DNA from: CAZZCS01 sp964652645 | GTDB taxonomy: Bacteria > Cloacimonadota > Cloacimonadia > Cloacimonadales > Cloacimonadaceae | Reading direction: 5' to 3' | Length of the DNA stretch: 31,967 nt | Assembly (NCBI GenBank): GCA_964652645.1 | Contig: CAZZCS010000017.1 | Location: 1-31,967, forward strand | Shown here: one piece after another, positions 7,869-16,166 of the stretch | Position numbering within the stretch: the stretch's first letter is position 1 | Layout of the letters: every line of letters starts with the position of its first letter | Position numbers and translations under genes: made by a program | The notes under the pieces: model-generated | Seen by the model: the letters and a program-made list of their open reading frames with translations, nothing else | Database searches by the model: none | What the model was told of the DNA's origin: nothing

Positions 7869-8936
7869 TTGTATCTTGAGAAAATAAGCTTACAAAATTA
7901 TAGAAGCTACCAGACAAGAGAGTTTTACTTTGACCCTTTGGGATCTTTGATTATCGGACCCAATGGCTCTGGAAAGACAAACCTATTAGAAGCAATTGCC
8001 TATTGTGGTTTTGGTAAATCAATCAGATTCCACCACGATGAGCAATTGCTTCACTTTGATAGTAGCTCCTTCTGTTTGCAGGGATTGTTTCACCTGGATA
8101 TTGGCCTGAGCTTGTCCCTGAACTTGAGCTATCGCCACAAAAAGAAGCAGCTTCGCATGGACAACAACCCTGTAAAACAGCTTTCTACTCTTTTCAACTC
8201 TGTGAAGATCATCTATTGTGCTCCCGATGATCTGATCCTGATCAATGGCAGTCCCCGCTGGCGTAGACAGTACTTTGATCTTGCCATTTCACAGCTCTTC
8301 CCGGATTACATCACTATTCTACGGGCCTATCTTCACATCGTAGAGCAGCGTAATGCCTTGCTAAAAAAGACATACGATCTCACCGAAAAAAACATCTGGG
8401 ATACCAGGTTCATAGAGGCCTATCTTGAGGTGCTTGCTTATCGAAAAAAGTATCTTGCCCTCCTCAATCAAAAGTGGAATGCTCCTGCCTATAATCCTCA
8501 GGACAGCACTGAAATCAAGTATTTATATAGTTACAAAGCGGAGCCCCAAGACTACTCACATACTTACCTCGCAGCCCTGATACACAAGTTGGAGCCGCGT
8601 GAGAAGCACTATCAGAGGAGTTTGATCGGAGCTCATGTGGATGATTACGTATTTGACATGGGAGATAGGAATCTTCGCTTTTTTGGTTCTCAAGGCCAAA
8701 AAAGAAGCAGAGTGATCAATCTGAAGCTGATCCAGGCACATCTGATTGAGGAAGTTACGGGTATCAAGCCCATCCTTCTTTTCGATGATATCTTCGCGGA
8801 GTTAGATTTGACGCGGGCAAGTGAGATTAGAGATGCTGTCGATAAGAGATATCAAATCCTGATCGCATCTCCCAGACGTGACATCACGCAAATCTGGAAG
8901 AATTTCCCAGTTCAAACCTTGGGAGAGTGCCAATGA
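7869..8936 (+). CDS. recF: DNA replication and repair protein RecF
   Basis: This SMC-like ATPase loads RecA at gaps in damaged DNA. It has 355 residues. The N-terminal YLEKISLQNYRSYQ leads into Walker A GPNGSGKTNLLEAI, the ABC signature region is FGSQGQKRSRVINLKL, and Walker B is ILLFDDIFAELD. The start is TTG at 7869: no ATG or GTG is available before conserved sequence begins, and the codon lies 3 nt after the dnaN stop, so translation is probably coupled. The stop overlaps the transporter start as ATGA. Confidence 0.93.
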   Translation: MYLEKISLQNYRSYQTREFYFDPLGSLIIGPNGSGKTNLLEAIAYCGFGKSIRFHHDEQLLHFDSSSFCLQGLFHLDIGLSLSLNLSYRHKKKQLRMDNNPVKQLSTLFNSVKIIYCAPDDLILINGSPRWRRQYFDLAISQLFPDYITILRAYLHIVEQRNALLKKTYDLTEKNIWDTRFIEAYLEVLAYRKKYLALLNQKWNAPAYNPQDSTEIKYLYSYKAEPQDYSHTYLAALIHKLEPREKHYQRSLIGAHVDDYVFDMGDRNLRFFGSQGQKRSRVINLKLIQAHLIEEVTGIKPILLFDDIFAELDLTRASEIRDAVDKRYQILIASPRRDITQIWKNFPVQTLGECQ

Positions 8937-10201
8937 AGCTTAAGCTTACTAAAAGCATAATCGGCTGGATGTTTTACGACTTTGCCAATTCTGCCTTCAC
9001 CACGATCATTGTAAGTGTCGTTTATAGTGTTTACTTCATGAATGTCGTAGTCGGAGGCGATAGTGGTTATGGAGAACTGCTCTGGGGACGGGCCGTCGGG
9101 CTGTCCATGACCCTTGTCGCGATCACTGCCCCCATCTTTGGAGCAGTAGCGGATTATTCACGCTCCAAGAAAAAGTTCCTCTTCTTCAATTGCTGGTTAA
9201 CAGTGATTTTCACTTTCCTGCTCTTCTTTGTGCGGGAAGGCAGTATTGTGTTGGGGATGGTCTTCTTCGTAATTGCAAACTATGGCTTCAACAGCGCCAA
9301 TGTATTCTATGATGCCTTCTTACCAGAGATCAGTAGAAAGGGCGATATCGGAAAGGTGTCTGGCTATGGCTGGGCTTTGGGCTATGTGGGAGGATTGCTG
9401 TCTTTGCTGGTTTCCCTCGCCTTGATCAATTTCGTAAGCCCTGCAGGGAACCTGAATGTGCGTTTGGTCTTCCCCACTATAGCTGTTCATCTCTTTATTT
9501 TCTCTCTTGTCACTTTCTTTTGGCTGAGAGAAGTGAAAAAACCTTCCAAAAGGACAAACTACCTCAGAGTAGCCTACCAAAGAGTTTCATATTCGCTAAG
9601 TAACATCAGGCGCTTGCCAGAACTGGTGAAATACCTCATCAGCCACTTCATCTATAATGACGGTATCACAACAGTGATTGTCTTTGCCTCCATCTATGGG
9701 ATTGAACGATTTGGCATGACCATGCAAAACATGATCGTGTATTTTATCCTGGCCCAGTTTACTTCCATCCTTGGGGCTGCTATATTTGGCTGGATGAGCG
9801 ATAAGTACAATGTAAAACTCTCGCTTTCACTTTCTATCATGATATGGATTGTGGTAGTGATCTGGGCATTTTTCTGCAGGACTGCTACAGAGTATTACTT
9901 CGTAGGGCTCCTGGCCGGAATGGCAATCGGCAGCAGCCAGGCAAACAGCAGAACCATGCTTTCCATATTGACGCCCAAGGACAAGCAGGCAGAGTTTTTT
10001 GGATTTTATACCTTGACAGGTCGTCTATCTTCAATTATAGGTCCAATCTTATATGGTTGGATAGCGCATCGCACCAAAGATATGCGTTGGTCAATTTTAT
10101 CATTAATGTTCTTTTTTGTCATAGGATGGCTGTTATTAAACTGGATCAATCTTCCAAAAGGCATAAAGGACGCAGATGTTATCTACCACCAAAATTCATA
10201 A
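8933..10201 (+). CDS. UMF1-family (Atg22-like) MFS transporter
   Basis: This is a 422-residue polytopic membrane protein, rich in hydrophobic helices from end to end, consistent with about 12 TM segments. The N-terminal WMFYDFANSAFTTIIVSVVY stretch is characteristic of the UMF1 branch of the major facilitator superfamily. Further family-like blocks are FGAVADYSRSKKK in the loop after TM2 and FGWMSDKYNVK in the second half. The substrate of bacterial UMF1 proteins is not established. The ATG at 8933 overlaps the recF stop and has GGGAG upstream. It is followed after 16 nt by a periplasmic binding lipoprotein, an unusual pairing. Confidence 0.85.
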   Translation: MKLKLTKSIIGWMFYDFANSAFTTIIVSVVYSVYFMNVVVGGDSGYGELLWGRAVGLSMTLVAITAPIFGAVADYSRSKKKFLFFNCWLTVIFTFLLFFVREGSIVLGMVFFVIANYGFNSANVFYDAFLPEISRKGDIGKVSGYGWALGYVGGLLSLLVSLALINFVSPAGNLNVRLVFPTIAVHLFIFSLVTFFWLREVKKPSKRTNYLRVAYQRVSYSLSNIRRLPELVKYLISHFIYNDGITTVIVFASIYGIERFGMTMQNMIVYFILAQFTSILGAAIFGWMSDKYNVKLSLSLSIMIWIVVVIWAFFCRTATEYYFVGLLAGMAIGSSQANSRTMLSILTPKDKQAEFFGFYTLTGRLSSIIGPILYGWIAHRTKDMRWSILSLMFFFVIGWLLLNWINLPKGIKDADVIYHQNS

Positions 10202-10217
10202 TGATGGGAGGAATATC

Positions 10218-11273
10218 ATGAAGAAACATCTCTTACTTATCATCGCGGTAGCGTTGGTTCTTGTACTTAGTTCCTGCGGGAAAGGTTCCAGACAGGTTCT
10301 CTATATTTTTAACTGGAGCGATTATATTGATCCAGACCTTATTTCCGAATTTGAGAAGGAACACAATTGCCGGATTCGTTATTCAACATACGATTCAAAC
10401 GAAAACATGCTTACCAAGATCAAGAGCTCCAGAGAGTCTTTTGATGTCGTCTTCCCAAGTGGAGATCATGTGAGTATTCTGGCTCAGGCAGGTTTACTGG
10501 AGCCTATTAATAGGGATCAGATTAGCTATTTCGAGACTCTGGATCCAGATCTACTTGCCAAGGCTAAGTCTTTTGATCCTGGAAATGAGTATTCTGTGCC
10601 ATACTTCTGGGGTCTCACGGGACTAATCTACAACAAGCAATATGTTCCGGAAGAACTGGTAAATTCAGCATCCTGGAATGTAATCGGACATGAGTTTTTC
10701 AAGGGTAAAAACAAGATAACTATGCTCGATGATGCTCGTGAAGTGGTAGGAGCAGCCCTTATTACTGCTGGCTATAGTCTGAACGATACCTCTGAAATGG
10801 CTATGGAAGCTGCTACTAAGATTCTCTTGCAATGGGATAAAAACATTACTCAGTTCGACTCCGACTCTTACAAAAATGAAGTTCCAGATGGCACTACCTG
10901 GCTGGCACAGGCTTACAACGGTGACGCTCTGCAGCAGATTTCTGAAAATGAAAATCTGGGCTTTATCCTGCCGGTGGAAGGAGCAAGTCTCTGGATGGAT
11001 AGCATGGTGATCCTGAAATCCTCCCAGAATAAGGATCTGGCGCACAAATTTATAGACTTCCTTACAAACCCGGAAAATGCCCTGAGAAATGCCGAGTATA
11101 CCCAGTTCCCGACTCCCAACCTCAAGGCTTATGAAATGCTTGATGAAGAAACAAGAGCAAACCATTACATCTATCCAGACCATGCTTATCTGGATAAGTG
11201 TTATATGATAGAACCCATTGGAGAAGAAATCAAGAAAATTGATGCTGTCTTCGAACAGATCAAAATGTACTGA
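10218..11273 (+). CDS. PotD-like polyamine-type substrate-binding lipoprotein
   Basis: This is a periplasmic binding protein of the spermidine/putrescine family with 351 residues. A signal peptide ends in the lipobox LSSC with C20 as the lipidated residue, so it should be membrane-anchored. The mature N-terminus VLYIFNWSDYIDPDLI and the following DVVFPSGD and YFWGLTGLIYN blocks match PotD/PotF. The start ATG has GGGAGG 6 nt upstream; upstream in-frame starts lack this. No ABC permease or ATPase gene accompanies it in this window, so it is either an orphan receptor or its transporter is elsewhere. The actual ligand is not shown by the sequence. Confidence 0.88.
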   Translation: MKKHLLLIIAVALVLVLSSCGKGSRQVLYIFNWSDYIDPDLISEFEKEHNCRIRYSTYDSNENMLTKIKSSRESFDVVFPSGDHVSILAQAGLLEPINRDQISYFETLDPDLLAKAKSFDPGNEYSVPYFWGLTGLIYNKQYVPEELVNSASWNVIGHEFFKGKNKITMLDDAREVVGAALITAGYSLNDTSEMAMEAATKILLQWDKNITQFDSDSYKNEVPDGTTWLAQAYNGDALQQISENENLGFILPVEGASLWMDSMVILKSSQNKDLAHKFIDFLTNPENALRNAEYTQFPTPNLKAYEMLDEETRANHYIYPDHAYLDKCYMIEPIGEEIKKIDAVFEQIKMY

Positions 11274-11301
11274 TAAATATAGTAATTAAGGAATGCCCAA
11301 T

Positions 11302-13083
11302 ATGATAGATCATTTTGGAGATCTAAAGCGTAGCCACTACTGTGGCGATCTTAGAATTGAACACCTGAATGCTCCCGTTACCATCATGGGATGGGTACAT
11401 AAGAGACGAGATCTGGGAGGCCTGATCTTTATCGACCTTCGGGACGTGAGAGGCTTAGTCCAGATTGTAGTGCCGCCAGAACATGAGCAAGCCTTTGCCA
11501 AAGCGGAAAGAATCAGAAACGAGTATGTTATCGCTATCAAGGGAGTCGTCCAAGCACGCGAGGAGCGGAACATCAACACCAACATGCCCACAGGTGAAGT
11601 AGAAATTCTGGCGAGCGATTGCATCCTCCTGAACGATACCCCACCGCTTCCGATCCAAATCAACGAAGCAGCTCTGGCAGAAGAAGATCTGCGTCTTACC
11701 TATCGATATCTTGATCTGCGCAGAGATAAATTGAAGAACATAATCCTGATGAGGCACAAGATTACTTCCGTTATCAGGAACTATCTGAACGAGCGGGATT
11801 TTTATGATATAGAGACTCCGATCCTGATGAAAAGTACTCCCGAAGGAGCCAGAGACTACTTAGTCCCCAGCCGGATTCACCCTGGGAAATTCTACGCTCT
11901 GCCCCAATCCCCCCAGATCTTCAAACAGCTACTCATGATTGCTGGATACGACAGATACTATCAGATTGCACGCTGTTTCAGGGATGAGGATTTACGCGCA
12001 GACCGTCAACCAGAATTTACCCAGCTCGATATCGAGATGAGTTTTGCTTCCATGGAGCAAATCTTCGAACTCCTCGAGGGACTGATGCTGCGGCTCTTCA
12101 ACGATGTGTTGAATATCAAACTTGAGTCGCCTTTCAAAAGACTGAGCTACCAGGAGGCGATGGATAGATACGGATGCGATAAACCAGATACGCGTTTCGG
12201 AATTGAACTCTGCGATATCAGTAAAATCCTGCAGCAATCAGAGTTCCAAGTGTTCAGATCTGCCCTCGATTCTTCTGGCTGTATCAAATGTATCTCCATT
12301 CCCGGAGGAGCTTCCCTCACCAGAAAACAGCAGGACGAACTGATCGATATCGCCAAACACAATGGTGGAAAAGGCCTGGCCTTTGCCAAGGTCAATAATG
12401 GCGCTTTGGAAGCAGGCATCAGTAAATTCCTGAGCCCTCAGGAAGCAAGTGATATGATCTCTCTTGCCAAGGCTGAGAACGGTGATATGCTAGCCATCGC
12501 TGCCGATAGTTATGAGCTGAGTTGCAAGATCCTCTCCGCCATCAGAATGCATATAGCCAATACTCAGAATCTGATCTTCAAAGATAGTTACGATTTCGTC
12601 TGGATTACAGATTTCCCCCTCTTCCAATGGAACGAGGATCAAAAGCGCTGGGAACCTGCCCATCACATGTTTACTCTACCCAGAGAAGAACATATCCCCT
12701 GGCTGGATGACCCTTCTAAGATCGGAGAGATCAAAGGTCAACTGTATGATCTTGTCTGCAATGGAATGGAACTCTCTTCGGGGAGCATCCGTTGTCACCG
12801 CTACGACATCCAGAAGAAGATTTTCGACGTCTTGGGCTTTGATGAAGCGGAACTGAGAGATCGTTTTGGCTTCTTCCTGGACGCTTTAAAGTATGGAACA
12901 CCTCCTCACGGGGGCATAGCTCCCGGATTGGATAGACTCGTGATGATTATGAGCGGAGCAGATTCCATCCGCGACGTGATAGCTTTCCCCAAAACCCTTA
13001 AAGCTACAGATCTGATGACTGAAGCTCCCAGTGAAGTGCCCGAGCAACAATGGAACGAATTGAACCTAAAACCTATAAAATAG
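11302..13083 (+). CDS. aspS: Aspartyl-tRNA synthetase (bacterial type)
   Basis: This class II synthetase charges tRNA-Asp. It has 593 residues, the bacterial length, with an N-terminal OB anticodon-binding domain (residues about 15-110), a catalytic core and the bacterial GAD insertion (about 290-415). Motif 2 is FRDEDLRADRQPEFTQLD and motif 3 is GIAPGLDRLVMIMSG. The anticodon domain reads RRDLGGLIFIDLRD and EERNINTNMPTGEVEI; Leu and a basic residue at the specificity positions resemble discriminating enzymes. AAGGA ends 9 nt before the ATG at 11302; an ATG at 11293 abuts the site. The 3' end overlaps purN by 34 nt. Confidence 0.95.
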   Translation: MIDHFGDLKRSHYCGDLRIEHLNAPVTIMGWVHKRRDLGGLIFIDLRDVRGLVQIVVPPEHEQAFAKAERIRNEYVIAIKGVVQAREERNINTNMPTGEVEILASDCILLNDTPPLPIQINEAALAEEDLRLTYRYLDLRRDKLKNIILMRHKITSVIRNYLNERDFYDIETPILMKSTPEGARDYLVPSRIHPGKFYALPQSPQIFKQLLMIAGYDRYYQIARCFRDEDLRADRQPEFTQLDIEMSFASMEQIFELLEGLMLRLFNDVLNIKLESPFKRLSYQEAMDRYGCDKPDTRFGIELCDISKILQQSEFQVFRSALDSSGCIKCISIPGGASLTRKQQDELIDIAKHNGGKGLAFAKVNNGALEAGISKFLSPQEASDMISLAKAENGDMLAIAADSYELSCKILSAIRMHIANTQNLIFKDSYDFVWITDFPLFQWNEDQKRWEPAHHMFTLPREEHIPWLDDPSKIGEIKGQLYDLVCNGMELSSGSIRCHRYDIQKKIFDVLGFDEAELRDRFGFFLDALKYGTPPHGGIAPGLDRLVMIMSGADSIRDVIAFPKTLKATDLMTEAPSEVPEQQWNELNLKPIK

Positions 13084-13649
13084 CCGTCTTGACCAGCGGA
13101 TTGAGCCGTGGCTCCAATATGAGAGCCATGGCTCAGTACTTTCAGGATGAGCACTTACCTATCGAGATCAGTTTCGTGGTTCATACCCGCAAAAATGCAC
13201 CCATTCATGATCTTTGCCAGCAGCTGGAGATCAAATCAATCTACCTGCCCTACAGAGATGGAAACGCTTTCGAACAGCGACTATTGGAGCATCTGAGGTC
13301 TTTCAATATTGACCTTCTGGCTCTTGCTGGCTTTTTAAAACTCCTCTCCGCTTCATTTTGCAAATCTGCCGATATACCATTACTAAACATTCATCCCGCC
13401 CTGCTTCCCGCCTATGGAGGTAAGGGGATGTATGGCATGGCAGTCCATGAAGCCGTATATGCAAATCGGGAAAAGGTATCAGGAGCCTCCATTCACCTGG
13501 TCGATCCGATCTACGATCACGGACGCATCATAGCACAGGAAGTAGCAGACGTTTCACATTGCCAGTCCCCACATGAGATTGCCTCAGAAGTTTTAACAGT
13601 AGAGCATAGGCTTTACGCACGCGCCATACGAGAGTTCTTTGGCTTGTAG
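13050..13649 (+). CDS. purN: Phosphoribosylglycinamide formyltransferase
   Basis: This enzyme transfers a formyl group from 10-formyl-THF to GAR in purine synthesis. It has 199 residues. The catalytic triad is in place: N113 and H115 in LLNIHPALLPAYGG, and D156 in VDPIYDHGRIIAQ. The KGMYG loop and the N-terminal TSGLSRGSN phosphate-binding turn also fit. The only upstream start that keeps the first strand is the ATG at 13050, which lies inside aspS. No good ribosome binding site is visible, so translation is probably coupled to aspS. No other purine gene is nearby. Confidence 0.93.
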   Translation: MERIEPKTYKIAVLTSGLSRGSNMRAMAQYFQDEHLPIEISFVVHTRKNAPIHDLCQQLEIKSIYLPYRDGNAFEQRLLEHLRSFNIDLLALAGFLKLLSASFCKSADIPLLNIHPALLPAYGGKGMYGMAVHEAVYANREKVSGASIHLVDPIYDHGRIIAQEVADVSHCQSPHEIASEVLTVEHRLYARAIREFFGL

Positions 13650-13658
13650 TCCTCTCAG

Positions 13659-14927
13659 ATGAAAAAGCTTCACATCACCACCCTGGGCTGCAAGGTCAAC
13701 CAACATGAAAGCGCCGTCGTAGCAGATCATTTTCATAGGCTAGGCTACGAATTCAGTACGATGGAAGAAGCAGACCTGATTTTCATCAACACCTGTACTG
13801 TCACAAACAGAACGGATTACAAAAGCCGCAATCTCATTCGCAAAGCTCTCCAGCTCAAAGAGACCAAGCCCACTCTCCGCATCTTTGTAACAGGCTGTTA
13901 CTCCCAGCGCAGTTTTGAAGAGCTGAAAGAGCTTGAGGGCCTGGATCTCATCATCGACAATCAGTACAAGACAGACGTTTCTGCCTGGCTGGATACTTTA
14001 GATTATAATTTCACTGACATCATGGAGGCAGATTCATACCATCACATTCCTTTTTCGGGGATGTTGGATCGAACTCGAGCCTTTCAGAAGATTCAGGATG
14101 GCTGCGATTTCTACTGCTCCTACTGTGCTGTGCCATACGCCAGAGGCCACAGTCGATCATGCAGATTTGATGATGTAGTAAATCAGGCTCGAGTGTTAGT
14201 GACAAATGCTTATAAAGAGATTGTCCTGGGGGGTATCAACCTCGGTCTCTATCGCGATCAGTCCAGAACGCTGAAAGACGTGATAAAGGCTTTAGACGCT
14301 CTGGAGGGGCTGGAACTCATCCGACTCAGCTCAATTGAGCCACAATTGATCACAGAGGATCTGCTTGATCTTGTCTTTGCGCTGGATAAAGTGTGTCCTC
14401 ATTTTCATATCCCGCTCCAATCCGGTTCAGATAGCGTTCTGCAGCGTATGGGACGCAGATACAAAACTGCAGACCTTACTCGATTGATCGCCAGCATCCG
14501 CAGTCGCTATGAAGATGTTGCAATTGGCATGGATGTGATCACAGCATTTCCTGGAGAGACAGCTTTAGAGTTTGAAGAGACTCTTGAGCTAATCCAGTCT
14601 CTTGAAGTCTCATATTTGCACGTCTTTACCTATTCTAAAAGAAAGGGTACTCAAGCTGCCAAAATGAAGGACCAGGTTCATGGGACTATTACTAATCAGC
14701 GAAGCAAGACACTCTCAGCTTTGAGTGAAAAGATGAAGGGCGAATATAGAGATAGATTGATCCGCAAAAAGACTCTCCTGCGAGGAATCGCTGAAGATCG
14801 GATTGGTGAACAGACTACAGCCCTATCTGACCATTTTGTGAGAATTTACACCAATCAGGACACTCCGCTTAACCAGATGATGACAATCACGGCCACTCAG
14901 ACGCATCTGGACGGTATCTCAGATTAG
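13659..14927 (+). CDS. mtaB: tRNA t6A37 methylthiotransferase MtaB
   Basis: This radical-SAM enzyme adds a methylthio group to t6A at position 37 of tRNAs reading ANN codons. It has 422 residues. The N-terminal methylthiotransferase domain supplies cluster cysteines in LGCKVNQHES, NTCTVTNRTDY and VTGCYSQ. The radical-SAM motif CX3CX2C is in DGCDFYCSYCAVPYARG, and the PLQSGSD block follows. A short C-terminal TRAM-like segment begins near residue 360. The LGCKVNQxES opening is typical of MtaB rather than MiaB or RimO. It starts 9 nt after purN and closes the rightward dnaN-to-mtaB cluster. Confidence 0.93.
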   Translation: MKKLHITTLGCKVNQHESAVVADHFHRLGYEFSTMEEADLIFINTCTVTNRTDYKSRNLIRKALQLKETKPTLRIFVTGCYSQRSFEELKELEGLDLIIDNQYKTDVSAWLDTLDYNFTDIMEADSYHHIPFSGMLDRTRAFQKIQDGCDFYCSYCAVPYARGHSRSCRFDDVVNQARVLVTNAYKEIVLGGINLGLYRDQSRTLKDVIKALDALEGLELIRLSSIEPQLITEDLLDLVFALDKVCPHFHIPLQSGSDSVLQRMGRRYKTADLTRLIASIRSRYEDVAIGMDVITAFPGETALEFEETLELIQSLEVSYLHVFTYSKRKGTQAAKMKDQVHGTITNQRSKTLSALSEKMKGEYRDRLIRKKTLLRGIAEDRIGEQTTALSDHFVRIYTNQDTPLNQMMTITATQTHLDGISD

Positions 14928-14932
14928 GGGTC

Positions 14933-14954
14933 ATAAATCTCTAGCGAGATTTAT
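14933..14954. terminator. Convergent-end hairpin between mtaB and the ferredoxin gene
   Basis: ATAAATCTC (14933-14941) and GAGATTTAT (14946-14954) form a perfect 9-bp stem with a TAGC loop, exactly between two convergent genes and overlapping the stop of the leftward one. No T-run follows on either strand, so intrinsic termination is uncertain. It may instead protect 3' ends. Confidence 0.45.
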
Positions 14955-15384
14955 CGATGGCCTGGACAGGGCATCCGGCAAAGGTATTATTATCACCATC
15001 TGCACAAATCCCACAGCCAATACACTTGGTAGAATCTATCACGGCAACACCATCTCTCATCGTGATCGCCCCTACCGGGCAAGCCGAAACACAGAGCTGG
15101 CAGCTGATGCATTTATCAGGGTTCACTACATACTTGGCAGGCTCAGCTTTCACGTTTTCGGAGATCCGTTTCTCCTGTTTTGGGGGTTGTTGCAGCTCTG
15201 GAATCTCGACTACATCATTCCCCGGCTCAGCCTTTATCTCGCTTTGCTCAAGCAGTGAGGTTTGATCCACTGTTTTTACAACTAGCGGTTTTGATCTGTT
15301 TTTCTGAACCAGGAAGATGATCTGCATGGCTAAGATTGAGAATAGAGCCACAATAAATAGTACTCGAAGAATTCGATCAAACAT
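14941..15384 (-). CDS. Membrane-anchored small 2x[4Fe-4S] ferredoxin
   Basis: This 147-residue protein has one N-terminal TM helix (residues about 6-26), a charged Glu/Pro-rich linker (about 30-88) and a C-terminal bacterial ferredoxin domain. Cluster 1 ligands are C92, C95, C98 and C102 in CISCQLCVSACPVGA. Cluster 2 ligands are C121, C124, C127 and C138, with 10 residues before the last Cys-Pro where three are usual. The architecture resembles a membrane electron carrier such as an RnfB-like or NapG-like component, but it matches none that I can name. Its start lies 2 nt after the stop of the polyferredoxin gene. It probably exchanges electrons with that protein and with KorAB; this is inferred from context. 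Confidence 0.8.
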   Translation of the reverse strand: MFDRILRVLFIVALFSILAMQIIFLVQKNRSKPLVVKTVDQTSLLEQSEIKAEPGNDVVEIPELQQPPKQEKRISENVKAEPAKYVVNPDKCISCQLCVSACPVGAITMRDGVAVIDSTKCIGCGICADGDNNTFAGCPVQAIDKSR

Positions 15385-15386
15385 GT

Positions 15387-16166
15387 TTAGGCCTCTGAAA
15401 TTCCTTTTTTGGGACAAACTCCCACGCACATGTGGCAGTAGATACAGTTGGCATCCTCGACGAACTCATTTTCCAGAATGTTTATATTCATCGGACAGTA
15501 AGCACTGCAGACACCACATTCATTGCATTTTTCGATATTGCGAAATATTTTGCTACGCTTGAGGCCAAAGAGCTTGCCCAACCATTGAAATATATTCAAT
15601 AGAGCAGCATAAGGGCAGATGAACCTGCACCACAATCGCTCCACGAAGAAACCACCGATTACGATGATGGACAATACTATAGCTCCTCTGATCCCCAAAA
15701 CGGGAAGCCTGGAGATGCTCATCACCGGGCAGGCAACCATATAGCGATAGCCCAATCCCCGGAGAACTAATACTACCGTCATGGCCAAAACCACATACTT
15801 GAGAAATCTGAGTTTTCTTTCCAGATAGTATGGAAGTCTGTTCTTCTTATAGCTTCTTTTACGGTCAAAGCGATAAATAGCCTCCTGCAAAGTCCCCAGA
15901 GGGCAGATATAGCCACAGAACTTCCTACCAAAGAAAACTGTAAAAACTCCAATGGCAAAACCTGCTGCTATTGCATAGGCAAAGAGGGCTTGCGTGAGCC
16001 TGATAAACCCGAATCTATTCAAGCCGAAACAGACTACTGCGTAAGGGCAGAATTCGTGAGCCGCAAATTTGCCAACACTAATTATTATGGCGAAGATGAA
16101 GGCAAAAATGGCAAAGGAAAGGATCTGGATGATGAATCGAACCAATGCAGATTTGTCTAATCTCAT
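15387..16166 (-). CDS. NapH/CcoG-like membrane 4Fe-4S polyferredoxin
   Basis: This 259-residue integral membrane iron-sulfur protein has about four to five TM helices (residues about 8-30, 60-80, 122-138 and 160-178). Two Cys-X3-Cys-Pro signatures of the Fer4_5 family are present, CGYICP (C84, C88) and CRFICP (C180, C184). A cytoplasmic C-terminal ferredoxin domain has two complete CX2CX2CX3CP sets (C214-C224 and C241-C251). Relatives such as NapH pass electrons between quinol or periplasmic partners and ferredoxins. Here the operon partners are KorAB and another ferredoxin, so its job is likely electron transfer from ferredoxin at the membrane. The ATG directly abuts the preceding stop (TAAATG). 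Confidence 0.85.
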   Translation of the reverse strand: MRLDKSALVRFIIQILSFAIFAFIFAIIISVGKFAAHEFCPYAVVCFGLNRFGFIRLTQALFAYAIAAGFAIGVFTVFFGRKFCGYICPLGTLQEAIYRFDRKRSYKKNRLPYYLERKLRFLKYVVLAMTVVLVLRGLGYRYMVACPVMSISRLPVLGIRGAIVLSIIVIGGFFVERLWCRFICPYAALLNIFQWLGKLFGLKRSKIFRNIEKCNECGVCSAYCPMNINILENEFVEDANCIYCHMCVGVCPKKGISEA

